Assembly (NCBI RefSeq): GCF_900105395.1
Contig: NZ_LT629775.1
Coordinates: 2,250,501-2,314,500, forward strand
Source: Streptomyces sp. TLI_053
Lineage (GTDB): Bacteria > Actinomycetota > Actinomycetes > Streptomycetales > Streptomycetaceae
Direction: 5' to 3'
DNA length: 64,000 bases
Below are positions 25,089-34,700 of the stretch, one piece after another. Made by a program: the position numbers and the translations under genes. The stretch's first letter is position 1; each line of letters starts with the position of its first letter. The notes under the pieces are model-generated. The model had not been told where the DNA came from. It worked only from the letters and a program-made list of their open reading frames with translations, and searched no databases.

Positions 25089-26081
25089 ATGGCCGACATC
25101 TGGAAGCACCTGCCGGACGCCCTGCGCGTCGGAATCGAGGCCCGGACCGGCGCGGTGACCGGCGTTGTCCCCGCAACGGCGGGAACAGCCTCCGACTTCG
25201 CCGCCACATTGGAGACGTCCGCAGGGTCCGTGTTCTGCAAGGCCGTCCGGGAAGACAACCCGAACGCGTGGATGCACCGCCTGGAGTCCGTCGTGAACAC
25301 CGCTCTCCCACCGGACATCGCTCCCCGCCTGCTCTGGAAGGTCGAGGCCGACGGGTGGCTCGCCCTGGGGTTCGAGCAGGCTGCCGGCCGACACGCGGAC
25401 CTGTCGCCGGGATCCGCCGATCTCCCCTTGGTCGCACGGACGTTGGAGACGCTCGCCGGCGCACTCACCCCGGCGCCACCGCTACGTGCCCTCAGCCTGG
25501 CCGACCGATGGTCGGGGCAGGACTTCTGGCACAACCTCGGCAGCCGTCACCGGGACCGGCTCGCCCCATGGACGCTGGCACGGCTGGACACACTGACCCG
25601 GGCCGAACACGACGCACCCGATCTCATCGACGGCAGGACGCTGGTCCACACCGACCTGACCGGTTCCAATCTCCTGGTGAACGGTGCGGCCGTCCGGGTC
25701 GTCGACTGGGCCTTCCCTGGGCCCGGCGCCGCATGGGCCGACACGGCTTACATGATCGTCAGACTGATCGAGGCCGGACACACCCCGGCGCAGGCAGAGC
25801 GCTGGGCCGAGAACGTCCCCCTGTGGCACGCCGCGCCCGCCCGGTCCGTCACGGCCTTCGCAGCGACCCTCACCGGCCTGTGGACCCTCCGCGCCGCGGA
25901 GGCGGCCGGTCCGCGCTGGGACGCGCTCAGCGCCCACGGCCTCTCGTGGCTCCGCCACCGGTTCAGGCAACCCTGGCCCACCACTGAGCACCGCGCTCAC
26001 CGCACCACGACGTCGGCGTGGGAAGTCGACGGATCCGACTTCCCACGCCCCGCACCCGGCCGCTCAGGTGCCGACGAGTGA
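25089..26081 (+). CDS. APH (aminoglycoside phosphotransferase-like) family kinase
   Basis: 330 residues from ATG 25089 behind GAGGAAAG. Lys51 in VFCKAVRE is a candidate ATP lysine; LVHTDLTGSNLL (186-197) carries the catalytic D189 and metal-binding N194, and VVDWAFPGPGAAWADTAYM the second metal Asp (D206). This is the APH/ChoK fold, used for small molecules as often as for antibiotics. It follows the Cys-tailed GRDP-like gene, so a role in the same unit is plausible. A perfect 14-bp inverted repeat lies within the last 25 codons, hinting that the coding end may once have been upstream. Confidence 0.8.
   Translation: MADIWKHLPDALRVGIEARTGAVTGVVPATAGTASDFAATLETSAGSVFCKAVREDNPNAWMHRLESVVNTALPPDIAPRLLWKVEADGWLALGFEQAAGRHADLSPGSADLPLVARTLETLAGALTPAPPLRALSLADRWSGQDFWHNLGSRHRDRLAPWTLARLDTLTRAEHDAPDLIDGRTLVHTDLTGSNLLVNGAAVRVVDWAFPGPGAAWADTAYMIVRLIEAGHTPAQAERWAENVPLWHAAPARSVTAFAATLTGLWTLRAAEAAGPRWDALSAHGLSWLRHRFRQPWPTTEHRAHRTTTSAWEVDGSDFPRPAPGRSGADE
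26015..26049 (+). terminator. Perfect 14-bp hairpin inside the 3' end of the kinase gene
   Basis: Arms GGCGTGGGAAGTCG (26015-26028) and CGACTTCCCACGCC (26036-26049), 7-base loop. It has the form of a terminator yet falls 32 bp before the stop codon. Its core GGAAGTCG/CGACTTCC recurs in terminators at 26731 and 30755. Confidence 0.6.
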
Positions 26082-26093
26082 GAGAGTCCGGAG

Positions 26094-26720
26094 ATGGAGA
26101 TTGGCAACCGCACACTGACAGCGGACGTGATCGCGGCACTGACGTACTGGCCTGAGACCATCCACCGCGACGGGAAGTGGCCTCCGGACCCGGTGGATCT
26201 CACTGTGCTGCCGCCGTTCTTCACCGAGGTGCTGCAGGAGCTTCCCTGGTGGAACCGCGATTGGCGGGTCACCGACGTCGAGCCGGGTCGTCCCTTGGAG
26301 ATCGCCAGTGATCACCGTGGCCTCCCGTACAGGTTCACCGAGGTGTCGGTTCCGGGCACTGCCGGTTCCAGCGGTGGCGAGAGTCTGCCTCTCGTCGCCA
26401 AGGTCGGGTTTGCGGGTAACTGCCTCGTCCGCTTCCAGGCCAAGATCGGCGACGTGGCGCTCGGCCCTGCCACCGCCCCGGCGGGGCAGTTGGAACCGCA
26501 TCCGTTCGCCAGGGTGCTCGCCGGGCTGATGGACCTGCGCGGGATTCCGGTGCGGACCATGGCAAGGGGGACCGCACGGTCGATGTCCACCATCCACATG
26601 CTTCGTCGCGGGGTTCTCAACCCGGAGCCCCTGCTTGCCGAGGAGGTCGCCAAGGTTCTGGACATGTCCGAGGCGGACGTCAAAGTCATCGCCGGACTCG
26701 ACGCAGACAGCAGCCGGTAG
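26094..26720 (+). CDS. Putative HTH-containing protein with unknown N-terminal domain
   Basis: 208 residues from ATG 26094, 12 bp after the kinase stop, with AGTCCGGAG upstream. The N-terminal ~130 residues (VIAALTYWPETIHRDGKWPPDPVDLTVLPPFFTEVLQELPWW...) match no family I recognise. The C-terminal 70 residues (FARVLAGLMDLRGIPVRTMARGTARSMSTIHMLRRGVLNPEPLLAEEVAKVLDMSEADV) read as an XRE-like five-helix bundle. The gene may be the regulator of, or an accessory to, the preceding kinase. A hairpin terminator follows. Function is inferred only from the HTH pattern. Confidence 0.7.
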   Translation: MEIGNRTLTADVIAALTYWPETIHRDGKWPPDPVDLTVLPPFFTEVLQELPWWNRDWRVTDVEPGRPLEIASDHRGLPYRFTEVSVPGTAGSSGGESLPLVAKVGFAGNCLVRFQAKIGDVALGPATAPAGQLEPHPFARVLAGLMDLRGIPVRTMARGTARSMSTIHMLRRGVLNPEPLLAEEVAKVLDMSEADVKVIAGLDADSSR

Positions 26721-26730
26721 CCGACACCCG

Positions 26731-26760
26731 GCAGCGAAGTCGGATCGGCCGACTTCCTGC
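26731..26760 (+). terminator. Hairpin terminator ending the cassette
   Basis: GCAG-C-GAAGTCGG (26731-26743) pairs with CCGACTTC-CTGC (26749-26760), one bulged C, 5-base loop. It lies 10 bp after the HTH gene stop and also faces the convergent DUF6183 gene, so it may work in both directions. Confidence 0.75.
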
Positions 26761-26780
26761 TCCGGCGACCGGGCAGTCGG

Positions 26781-27950
26781 TCAGTCCGTCGTCGTGGCGG
26801 CGAGCACCGCCAGGTGGCGGCCGTCCGGGGAGACGGTCAGGACGCCCAGGTCCCAGACCACGCGGTGGAACCACGGGGTGTCCGCGCCGAAGCAGTACCA
26901 GCTGCAGGCCCGGACACTGGCCTCCACCTCGCTCGGCGGGGCGTCCGCCGGGGCTCCGGCGAGGGCGGCGAGGGAGCGCCAGGCGTGGAGCCGGCCGTAG
27001 GCGCCGTAGCAGGCCGAGTCGTAGGCACCGCCCGTCGAGGACGCGGCGAACAGCAGTTGCCAGACTTCGGCCGGCTCGACCGCGACCACTCCGAACGCGG
27101 TCCTCGCACCGGGCTTCGGGAGCTCGCCCAGCTCGCTCAGGCAGTCCAGGCCGAGCCTGACGAGAACGGCGGGCACAGCCTCGGCGTCCAGCGGCTCCGC
27201 GAGAGCGAACGTCCGGGCCTCGACGCGGCCCTCCGGTTCCTCCGGGTGGTCGGCCCAGTTCGCCACCGCCGACGCCATCGCTCGGGCCGTGGCGTCGGTC
27301 GTCGTCTCCACCGCCGCCACCGGCGCGGCATCGAGCCGGGGTGCCGGGTGGCGCTCCTCCGGGTCCGGGTAGGGCAACCCGCAGCTGCTGCCGTCGACCG
27401 ACCAGGCCGGCAGATCGGGCTCCCGCTCAGGCTCCGCCGCTACCAGCGGCAACGCGCCCAACGGGTGGTCGCGCCAGTGCGGGGAGGTCGCCCACGAGGC
27501 GATCCCCGGGGTCTCCGCCACCGGGACTCCCCGGAGCACCAGCTCCTGGAGCAGGCAGGCGCGGAGTTCCTCGGATGCGGCGGCCCCCTCCGCGTACACC
27601 ACGGCGAGGTCGGCCGGTGCTTGGCAGCAGGCCAGCAGCGAGGCCGCGTAGCGGTCGAACTCCGGATCGTCCGGCCTGCCCTCCACGAGCAGCCGCAGCA
27701 GCTCGTCGACGTGCCCGGGACCGCGTGTCACCGCCAGCAGGCGCACCAGCCGGCCGAAGAGCTCGTCGAAAACCACCGGGGCGTCGGCCGCGGCCGACGT
27801 CGGTCGGTGCCGCTGCACCAGCCCGATGCCGAGGTCCGCCACGAAGGCCGCCCCGTCGCGCTCGAGACGACGGCGGGCCAGCCGCTCCAGCGTCCGGGCG
27901 TTCCGGTCGGTCATCGGCGTCGTCAGGAGCTTCGGCAGGTTGTCGTCCAC
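26781..27950 (-). CDS. DUF6183-like protein
   Basis: 389 residues from GTG 27950 (ATG 27914 is the alternative; neither has a good ribosome site). The body LERLARRRLERDGAAFVADLGIGLVQRH, LLRLLAVTRGPGHVDELLRLL, YAASLLACCQAPADLAVVYAEG and LRACLLQELVLRGV matches the streptomycete DUF6183 family pattern as I remember it. It is soluble, helix-rich and without known activity. The gene ends convergently with the regulator cassette and follows a short orphan gene on the same strand. Members are often found in accessory regions, and an immunity or sensing role is speculative. Confidence 0.65.
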   Translation of the reverse strand: MDDNLPKLLTTPMTDRNARTLERLARRRLERDGAAFVADLGIGLVQRHRPTSAAADAPVVFDELFGRLVRLLAVTRGPGHVDELLRLLVEGRPDDPEFDRYAASLLACCQAPADLAVVYAEGAAASEELRACLLQELVLRGVPVAETPGIASWATSPHWRDHPLGALPLVAAEPEREPDLPAWSVDGSSCGLPYPDPEERHPAPRLDAAPVAAVETTTDATARAMASAVANWADHPEEPEGRVEARTFALAEPLDAEAVPAVLVRLGLDCLSELGELPKPGARTAFGVVAVEPAEVWQLLFAASSTGGAYDSACYGAYGRLHAWRSLAALAGAPADAPPSEVEASVRACSWYCFGADTPWFHRVVWDLGVLTVSPDGRHLAVLAATTTD

Positions 27951-27981
27951 GGCGGACGAGCCTATAGAGGGCTTCTGTGCG

Positions 27982-28452
27982 TCAGGGTGCGGAGGTTCGG
28001 GCACTGGAGATCGCCCGGGCCTCCCAGGGGGCGAGGTCGTCGTCGAAGAAGCGGGACTCCTGCCAGGTGCCCTCGCCGGGCAGCGGGACGCGGAGCCGCA
28101 CCCAGCGGCGCGAGGCCGAGAACGCCACGTCGATCTCGCCGGCCAGGACGGTCCGGAGGAACTCCAGCACCAGGCACGCCGGAACCCAGTCGAAGACGTA
28201 CCCGTCGCAGATGACCCGGCAGGAGTCGAGGCCGTCGGCCACCATGACGACGAAGGACTGGCCGGTGGCCGCCTCCAGGTAGAGGTCGACGCAACCCGGG
28301 GCGACCGGGGCCGCCTCCACCGACTCGAAGAGGCCCGACGCCTCGACGGCCGCGACGAACTCCGGGACGTCCGCCTTCGGCCAGCGTTCACCGGAGCGAC
28401 GCGAGTAGTCGAGGGAGCGACGGTTCTCCCGCCACGTCGACCAGAAGCCCAC
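27982..28452 (-). CDS. Hypothetical protein
   Basis: 156 residues from GTG 28452, 5 bp after the stop of the upstream pseudo-caspase-like gene. The sequence (GFWSTWRENRRSLDYSRRSGERWPK...VFDWVPACLVLEFLRTVLAGEIDVAFSASRRWVRLRVPLPGEGTW) is a soluble alpha/beta protein with many aromatic residues. I recognise no family. Codon use and third-position GC are normal for the window, which supports it being real. Position suggests co-transcription with the upstream gene and the DUF6183-like gene. Confidence 0.65.
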   Translation of the reverse strand: MGFWSTWRENRRSLDYSRRSGERWPKADVPEFVAAVEASGLFESVEAAPVAPGCVDLYLEAATGQSFVVMVADGLDSCRVICDGYVFDWVPACLVLEFLRTVLAGEIDVAFSASRRWVRLRVPLPGEGTWQESRFFDDDLAPWEARAISSARTSAP

Positions 28453-28457
28453 CCCGG

Positions 28458-30581
28458 TCAGGCGGGGTCGGAGGCAGGGGCGGCGGCGGGCGCGGCGAGG
28501 GTGGCGAGGTGGCGTTCGGCGGCACGGAGTTTGCGGCCGCCGGGGCCCGGGAGGTGGGCACGCAGTTCGATGATGTCCGGGGCGATGCGGAGGGCCTCGG
28601 TGCGGTCCGGGATCGCCCGCCAGCAGGCTTCGGCGTTGGTCGCCGCGTGCTGCGTCTCCGGGTGCTCGGGGCCCTCGCTGCGGAGCAGGGTCAGGGCGAC
28701 CTCGCGGTAGATGCCGGCCGCCTCGGCCGTGCGACCGGCGAGCCGGGACACGTGGGCGCGGACCTGACGGACCTGGAGGACCGTTGCGGAGACCGGGCCG
28801 TGCTCGGCGATCGCCTCCAGTTCGAGGGCGAAGGCCAGGTCGGTGGCGGCGGCGTGGTCACCGGCGTCGGCGCTGCGGACGATCCGGCCGATCACCTCGC
28901 GGTAGTCGGCGCGGGGCTCGGAGAGGTCCGGGGCGGGGGCGGGGGCGGCGTCCGTCGGGGCGGGGGCGGGCTCGCTCACTGCGGCCTCGGCGGGTTCGGC
29001 GGCCTCAGCGGCTTCGGCGGCTTCGGCGGCTTCGGCGGGGGAATCGGCGTTCGTCGGCTCCGCGTCCACCGGCTCGGCGTCGGTGGGCTCCGGCTCCTCG
29101 ACGGCCACCGGCTCGGGCACGGCTTCGGGCTCGGGCACGATCACAGCCTCGGGCTCGGGCTCGGGCTCGGGCACGATCACGGCCTCGGGCACGATCACGG
29201 CCTCGGGCTCCGGGACCGGCGGCTGCCAGGCGCCCTGCTTGCGCAGGTCGACCGGGTTGGACGCGGGCGGCGGGGTGGGCGGTACACCGGGCTTGAGCAG
29301 GTTCACGGGGCCGTCGGCGGACGGCGCCGGAGCCGGGGTGGCCCAGGCGGCCGCGGCCGGCTTGTCCAGGGTGACGGCCGGACGGGGCGCCGGCACCGCG
29401 TCCTGCGGGACGGCGGCGCCCCGGGGCGACTCGCCCCAGGGCCGGTCCTCCCAGGTGACCTCGTCCGGCGCGGCCGGGCGGGGCAGGACGGCGGCCGGGC
29501 TCGGCCCCTCGTACGGGGGGAAGTCGGCCGGCGCGCCCTCGCCGCGCCGCGCGGTGTTGCGGAAGACCGGGCGGTCCGGGGCGTGCGTGCTGACCACGAT
29601 CACGTCCGGGCGGAGCACCGAGTAGACCTGCTGACGCAGCTGTTCCGGTGCGAGGACGGCCTCGCCGCCCGGGCGGCCGCCGTGCAGGGCCTCGATCAGG
29701 GCGCGGGTGAAGGTGCCGATCTGGTCCGGGTCGGGGCTGACCACCGCCCACAGCGGCAGCCCCTCGCTGAACGGCGCCGGGTCGCCCTGGAGCAGCGACC
29801 AGGCGTTCTGATCGGCGCTCAGGTCGGCCACGACCAGCGTCTGCCACTCGGCCGGCCGGTGCCGCAGCTCGCCGGCGATCGACTGCCAGGCGAGGCCGTC
29901 CTGACGGATGCTGCCGGGCTTGGAGTCGCGCAGGGTGAGGTGGAGCTGTCCGCCGCGCTTGTCGGCGAGCAGGTGGCCGCCGAGGTGGACGAGCAGCGGT
30001 CCGGGGTGGCGGGCGGCGGCCCGCAGGTGGGCGAGCACGGTGTGCGGGTCGCTGGCGCCGGGCAGGTGCACGGCGTCGACCGTGTCGGCGGCCAGCAGCA
30101 CCTGCGGGGAGACGGCGGCGAGCATCGCGGACAGCACCGGCGCCTGGGCGGGTCCGCCGCGGCCCCAGGTGCGGCGGCCGGAGGTGCCGTAACCGCCCTC
30201 GACGACCAGGATCCGGCCGCGCGGGCCGCTGCCCAGGGCGCCGCCGATGCCGGGAAGGCCGTGCGCGGGGGTGGCGCCGGGGACGGCGAACGGCAGCGGC
30301 GTCGCGCCGGCCGGGGCCGGGACGACGGGCGCGCCGCCCATGGCGGGCATGCCGGTGACGGTCCATCCGGTGGACGGCGCGGGCGGTCCGGCCACCGGGC
30401 CCGGGGCGGGCTGCGGAGCGGGAGCGGGCTGCGGGGCCGGGGGCTCGTAGAGCGCGGCCGGGCCGGGCGGGTGCTCCTCGTACGCGTTGCGCGCGGACCT
30501 CGGCGGTACGGCGTCCTGGGGGCCGGGTCCGGCGTCCGTCAGGGGGTCGGAACCTCCGGGGACCGCCGTAGTCTCCGCCAT
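28458..30581 (-). CDS. Pseudo-caspase (caspase/CHAT-like fold) protein with repetitive linker and TPR-like tail
   Basis: 707 residues from ATG 30581. Residues 1-120 are Pro/Ala-rich; ~122-345 form a domain with RILVVEGGYG, GPLLVHLGGHLLADKRGGQLHLTLRD (H203) and TLVVADLSADQNAW, the layout of a caspase/CHAT fold. The second catalytic position has Ser/Asp instead of Cys, so it is probably inactive. A long acidic linker (EPEAVIVPE and AEA repeats, about 480-560) leads to ~145 residues of helical TPR-like repeats. The domain is clearly paralogous to the protein at 45319-46221 at the other end of the Tad pilus locus. A scaffold or sensing role is inferred. Confidence 0.7.
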   Translation of the reverse strand: MAETTAVPGGSDPLTDAGPGPQDAVPPRSARNAYEEHPPGPAALYEPPAPQPAPAPQPAPGPVAGPPAPSTGWTVTGMPAMGGAPVVPAPAGATPLPFAVPGATPAHGLPGIGGALGSGPRGRILVVEGGYGTSGRRTWGRGGPAQAPVLSAMLAAVSPQVLLAADTVDAVHLPGASDPHTVLAHLRAAARHPGPLLVHLGGHLLADKRGGQLHLTLRDSKPGSIRQDGLAWQSIAGELRHRPAEWQTLVVADLSADQNAWSLLQGDPAPFSEGLPLWAVVSPDPDQIGTFTRALIEALHGGRPGGEAVLAPEQLRQQVYSVLRPDVIVVSTHAPDRPVFRNTARRGEGAPADFPPYEGPSPAAVLPRPAAPDEVTWEDRPWGESPRGAAVPQDAVPAPRPAVTLDKPAAAAWATPAPAPSADGPVNLLKPGVPPTPPPASNPVDLRKQGAWQPPVPEPEAVIVPEAVIVPEPEPEPEAVIVPEPEAVPEPVAVEEPEPTDAEPVDAEPTNADSPAEAAEAAEAAEAAEPAEAAVSEPAPAPTDAAPAPAPDLSEPRADYREVIGRIVRSADAGDHAAATDLAFALELEAIAEHGPVSATVLQVRQVRAHVSRLAGRTAEAAGIYREVALTLLRSEGPEHPETQHAATNAEACWRAIPDRTEALRIAPDIIELRAHLPGPGGRKLRAAERHLATLAAPAAAPASDPA
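28984..29215 (-). repeat. In-gene repeats encoding AEA and EPEAVIVP units
   Basis: 28984-29040 is a 9-bp tandem (GGCTTCGGC and variants) and 29101-29215 repeats GGGCACGATCACGGCCTCG-like units. They encode a low-complexity acidic linker and could change length by slippage without shifting the frame where the units are multiples of three. Confidence 0.8.
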
Positions 30582-30754
30582 TTCCAGGTCACCGCCCCGC
30601 CCCGCCGCTGAGCGGCGTTCTGCTGCCTCGTACCCCGCTGTGGCGCCTGTCACCACACCATGGGCGCCACCCTACGAGATCGGGTGACGCCGGAGCCAGG
30701 CCGGGTGGGTGAACGGTGACCCGCAGCGGGACACCGCAGGCCGGGACAGCCGCC

Positions 30755-30813
30755 GGAGCCGGGCGCGGAGCAGGAAGTCGACCGGGCCGACTTCCTGCTC
30801 CGCGCCCGGCTCC
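30755..30813. terminator. Perfect 26-bp inverted repeat, strong terminator
   Basis: 30755-30780 pairs without mismatch with 30788-30813 around a 7-base loop (ACCGGGC). The loop-proximal core is GGAAGTCG/CGACTTCC, as in the hairpins at 26015 and 26731. It lies 34 bp beyond the stop of the minus-strand gene at 30847 and upstream of the pseudo-caspase gene, so it separates the two. Confidence 0.85.
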
Positions 30814-30846
30814 CTGTTGCGGCAGTGTCAGCGCCAGCAGCGATCG

Positions 30847-31584
30847 TCAGCAGAGATCGCCCATCCGGTCGGCCACCACGAAGTCCGCCCCGCAGTCCGT
30901 GCAGCGCGCGCCCCCGAAGAGGTAGGTCAGCGCGGTGGCGACGGCGCGCTGACCGTCGCCGAGGGCGAGGCTGTGGAGGCGCCGGCCGATGCCGTGCAGG
31001 TCGCCCGGGTCCGCGGGCCGCAGAGGGGCCTTCTCGACGTCGTCGTGCAGGGCGTAGTCGCCGCTCGTGGAGAAGTAGCCGTATTCACCCATGGCGATGA
31101 ACAGGTCCGCCTCGCACCGAGGACAGGAGGTCTGGTACTCCTCGTGCACGAGTCCGCAGGCCAGCTCCTCGCCCCAGACCGGTACACCTTCGAAGGCCAG
31201 CACGGCTTCGAGCAGGTAGATGTAGTCGGTGCGGTCGGGAGCCGTCCGCAGGTGCTCGTTCGCCATCCGCAGCAGGGCGGAGATGTCCTGGGCGTTCTTC
31301 GCACGGACGTCGCCGACCTCGTTCAGCTGGTCCGCCCCCGCCACGATCCCGGCTGCCAGGTGCAGGGCGTTCAGCTGCTCCTTCGTGTCGGCACCGGTGG
31401 CGGCGATCGCCGTCAGCCGGGGGAGCGCCGCGAAGCTGGCCGAGTAGACACTGCCCTGATGGCAGAGGGCCGACCAGAGGTCGTTCCAGCACGCGTCGCT
31501 CGGATCCGCTTCGATCCGGTCCAGCAGAGCGGGTATGTCTTCCGCGGAGCCATAGGCATGGCTGAGTTGCGACCAGTCCGTCAT
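30847..31584 (-). CDS. Helical protein with two CxxC knuckles; immunity-protein-like orphan
   Basis: 245 residues from ATG 31584. The start WSQLSHAYGSAEDIPALLDRI, then DLWSALCHQGSVYSASFAALPRLTAIAA, reads like HEAT-type helical repeats found in proteins near polymorphic toxins. SCPRC (about 160) and CTDCG near the C-terminus form two CxxC knuckles that could bind one zinc. No toxin gene is adjacent. It is flanked by a perfect hairpin downstream and 137 bp from the LysM-BTAD gene upstream. I recognise the pattern but cannot name a characterised family. Confidence 0.65.
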   Translation of the reverse strand: MTDWSQLSHAYGSAEDIPALLDRIEADPSDACWNDLWSALCHQGSVYSASFAALPRLTAIAATGADTKEQLNALHLAAGIVAGADQLNEVGDVRAKNAQDISALLRMANEHLRTAPDRTDYIYLLEAVLAFEGVPVWGEELACGLVHEEYQTSCPRCEADLFIAMGEYGYFSTSGDYALHDDVEKAPLRPADPGDLHGIGRRLHSLALGDGQRAVATALTYLFGGARCTDCGADFVVADRMGDLC

Positions 31585-31721
31585 GGGGGGAATCCCATCA
31601 GACCGGTATGACAGCCGGCCGTTCCCTGCGGTCCGACCACCCGCCGGACGCGCCGCGCCCCGCTCGGCCGGTGGGCCGGGCGGGGCGGGGCGGGGCGGAG
31701 GGATGCTGACGGTCCGCCGGG

Positions 31722-34700
31722 TCAGGAGCCGGCCAGGAGGTCGCGGAGGAGGGCGATGGTGTCGGAGTCGAGTTCGCGGCCGGTCCGGCGGCTGAGTGCG
31801 TCGAGGCGGTTGACGGCGCGCAGCAGCTGGTCCCGGGCGCCCGCCGAGGCGTAGGCGTAGAACAGGTCGCGGTGCAGGAGTTCGACGTCCGGGGCGACGG
31901 CGAGGCCGCGGAAGACGGCGGCCTCGGCGCTGCGGTGGTCGCCGTACTGGAGGCGGCGGGCGGCGAGTTCGTGGGCGGTGTCGACGATCGCGGCGATCAT
32001 GTCCTGCCGTTCGGCCTCGGCCCAGCCGTAGGAGGCGGGCGGGGCCTCCGCGAACGGGGCGCCGCGGACCAGGGCGAGGGCGTGGGCGAGGGCCGCGTCG
32101 GCGGTGGCGCTGGTGCTGCGCATGCCGCGCCGGTAGAGGCTGCGGAACTCGTCCCAGTCGCAGGTGACGGCCGGGGCGAAGGTGCAGCCCTCGGCCTGGC
32201 CGGTGACCAGCAGGGGACGGCCGTCCGAGGTGGTGCCCAGCCAGGCCGTCAGGTCGGCGAGCTTGTCGGACAGCGGGTTCCGGGCGTCGGCGGCGGTGGG
32301 GTGCGGGTCGAGGTGGGCCGCCCCCGGGTGCAGGTCGTGGTCGAGGGCGGCGTGGTCGGCGCCGGGGCGCAGGGCCAGGTAGGCGGCGAGTTCGGTGAGC
32401 CGGGCGATCGCGCCGGGTTCGGCGGTGCCGCCGGTGCCGGCGACGTCGACCGGTCCGAGCAGGCGGATCCGGGGGGCGTTGCGGACGGCGTGCGCCTCCG
32501 GCGAGCGGAGGATGGCCAGCAGGTCGTCGCTGTCGCTGCGCCCGGAGGCGGTCCGGACCAGCGCGGTGGCGGCCGGGCCGGGCTCGGGCCTGGTGGGGAC
32601 GCGCGGGTCGGCGCCGGTGGGTGCGGGGGCCGGGTCGTGCGTCGGTACGGGCTCGGGGGCGGGTTCCCGGACGGGCTCGGGCACCGGGTCGGGGGTGACG
32701 GGCGCGGGACCGGCGGGCGCGGGGGTGACGGACGTCGCGAACGGGTCCGCGACCACCGGGGCGACCGGGCCCACCGGCTGCACCTGGCCGATCGGCGGCA
32801 CCTGAGCCACCGGGGCCACCGGCTGGACCGGCACGACGGCCGTCGGCAGTCCGAGGTTCTGGGTGGTCTCGTCGCCCTGGTAGCCGTCGGCCCCCTCGAC
32901 GCCTTCGGATTCGCCGTCACCGCCGGCCTCCGGCCCGACGGGCGGCCCCGCGGGCAGCCCCGCGGGCGGCGCGGTCGGGGAGACGGCCGGGAGGTCCGCC
33001 GCCGGGAAGGCGGCGGCCGGTCCGGCGGGGACGACGGCGACCGCCGGTGCCCCCGGGACCGGCCCGGTGGCGGCGCCGGCCTGCCGGCCGAGCCCGTTGA
33101 CGAGGTGCCGGGGGGCGGGCAGCGCGGCCGGTCCGACGGGCCCCGGTACCGGCGCCGCCGGGTCGGTGCCCGCGAACGGGCTCGCACCGGTGCCGATCAC
33201 CCGTGCCAGCAGCCGCGGTCCGGCGGCGGCCCGGCCGCCGCCGGTGTCGTCGTCCGCGTCGTCCCCGGAGTCCGGGTCGCCCAGGGCGGCGTCCAGCGCG
33301 GCGAGCGAGAAACCGCCCGCCGGGCCGTCCGACCCGGGGCCCGACGCCGCGCCGACGCCCGCGAGCACCGGGACGGGCGCCGGGAGGTCGGCGGGCTCCA
33401 GCTCGTCGCCGTCCAGGGTCCAGGCGGGGGCGGGGTGCTGGGTGCCGTCGTCGGCGGCCCGGAGCAGCTCGGTGACCTGCTCGTACTGGCCGGTGGTCAG
33501 GCGCTGGAGCTCCAGGGTGACGTGCAGGCCCGGAATGGTGGCCTGGCCGGTGGCCGGGAGGGTCCAGCGGGCGACCGGGCCGGTGCCGCGCTCGGGCGCG
33601 CGGGTGACCACGGCGACGCAGGTGCGCGGGCGGGCGTCGAGCAGCCGGCCGAGTTCGGCCGGGATGCCGCCGCCGGGCTGGTGGCCGCAGAGCACGATCT
33701 CGGGGACCCAGGACTCGTCGGCCAGGCCCCGGCTGCGGGCGTCCCGGGGGCTCGCGGACTCGGCCGCCACCAGGGTGGCCCGGGCCTTGGCGGTGCGCGG
33801 GCCGAGCGCGGCGAGCGCGGCCTCCAGGGTGGTGTGGCGGTGGACCCGCTCCGCGGCCGGTCCGCTGATCGGGATCTCCTCGGCGAGGTCCACCAGGTGC
33901 AGGTGGAGCCGGTCCGCGAGCGGGCTGTGGGCGAGTTCCAGGGCCAGGGTGCGCAGGACGTCGCGGGCGTCGTCCGGGTGGCCGGAGAGGTGGAGCAGCC
34001 GGACCGTCTCCAGGTCGGCGAGCACGATCGAGCCGTCCGCGGCCGAACCCAGGGTGACCAGGGCCGGGTAGGGGGCGGCGGTCTTGCGGGCCTGGGCCGG
34101 CGAGAGCAGGCCCTCGGAGTCGGCGGCGCACCACCAGATGTCGGGCGTGTGGGCGGCGCGGAACGGCGCGATGGGGGCGGCGGGGCCGGAGAGGTGGAGT
34201 TCGATCGTGCGGCCGGGGGTGATCCGGGCGGCGACGATCGCGGGCAGCCGCTTGCCGCCGCGCACGGTGTTGCGGGCCATGCTGCGCAGGGCGCGGTCGA
34301 GCAGGTGCAGTCCGGCGTCGTCCTGACGGGCCTTCAGTTCGGCCTCGAAGGCGGCGGCCGGGGCGCTGGGCATGGCGATGCGGTGCCGGGGGCGGCGGGC
34401 GCGCAGCTGGCCGCCGCGCTTGCGGGCGACGGCGCCGACCATGATCGCGGCGAGCAGCACGCCGACGGTGGAGGCGGCGAGGGCGACGCCGTAGTCGTCG
34501 TCCGCCTGCTCGGCGTGGGCGGCCGGGGCCTGGGCGTCGGCCTTCGGCGCGGGCGTCCCCGCCGGGGCCGGGGCCTGCGCGGAGGGCTGCGCGGGTGCCG
34601 GGGCCTGGGCGGGCGGCTGCGCCGGGGCGGGGGTCTGCGCGGCGGGGGCCGAGGGCGCCTGGGTGTTCGGCGCGGGCGGCGGCGGGGTCGGCGCGGGGGC

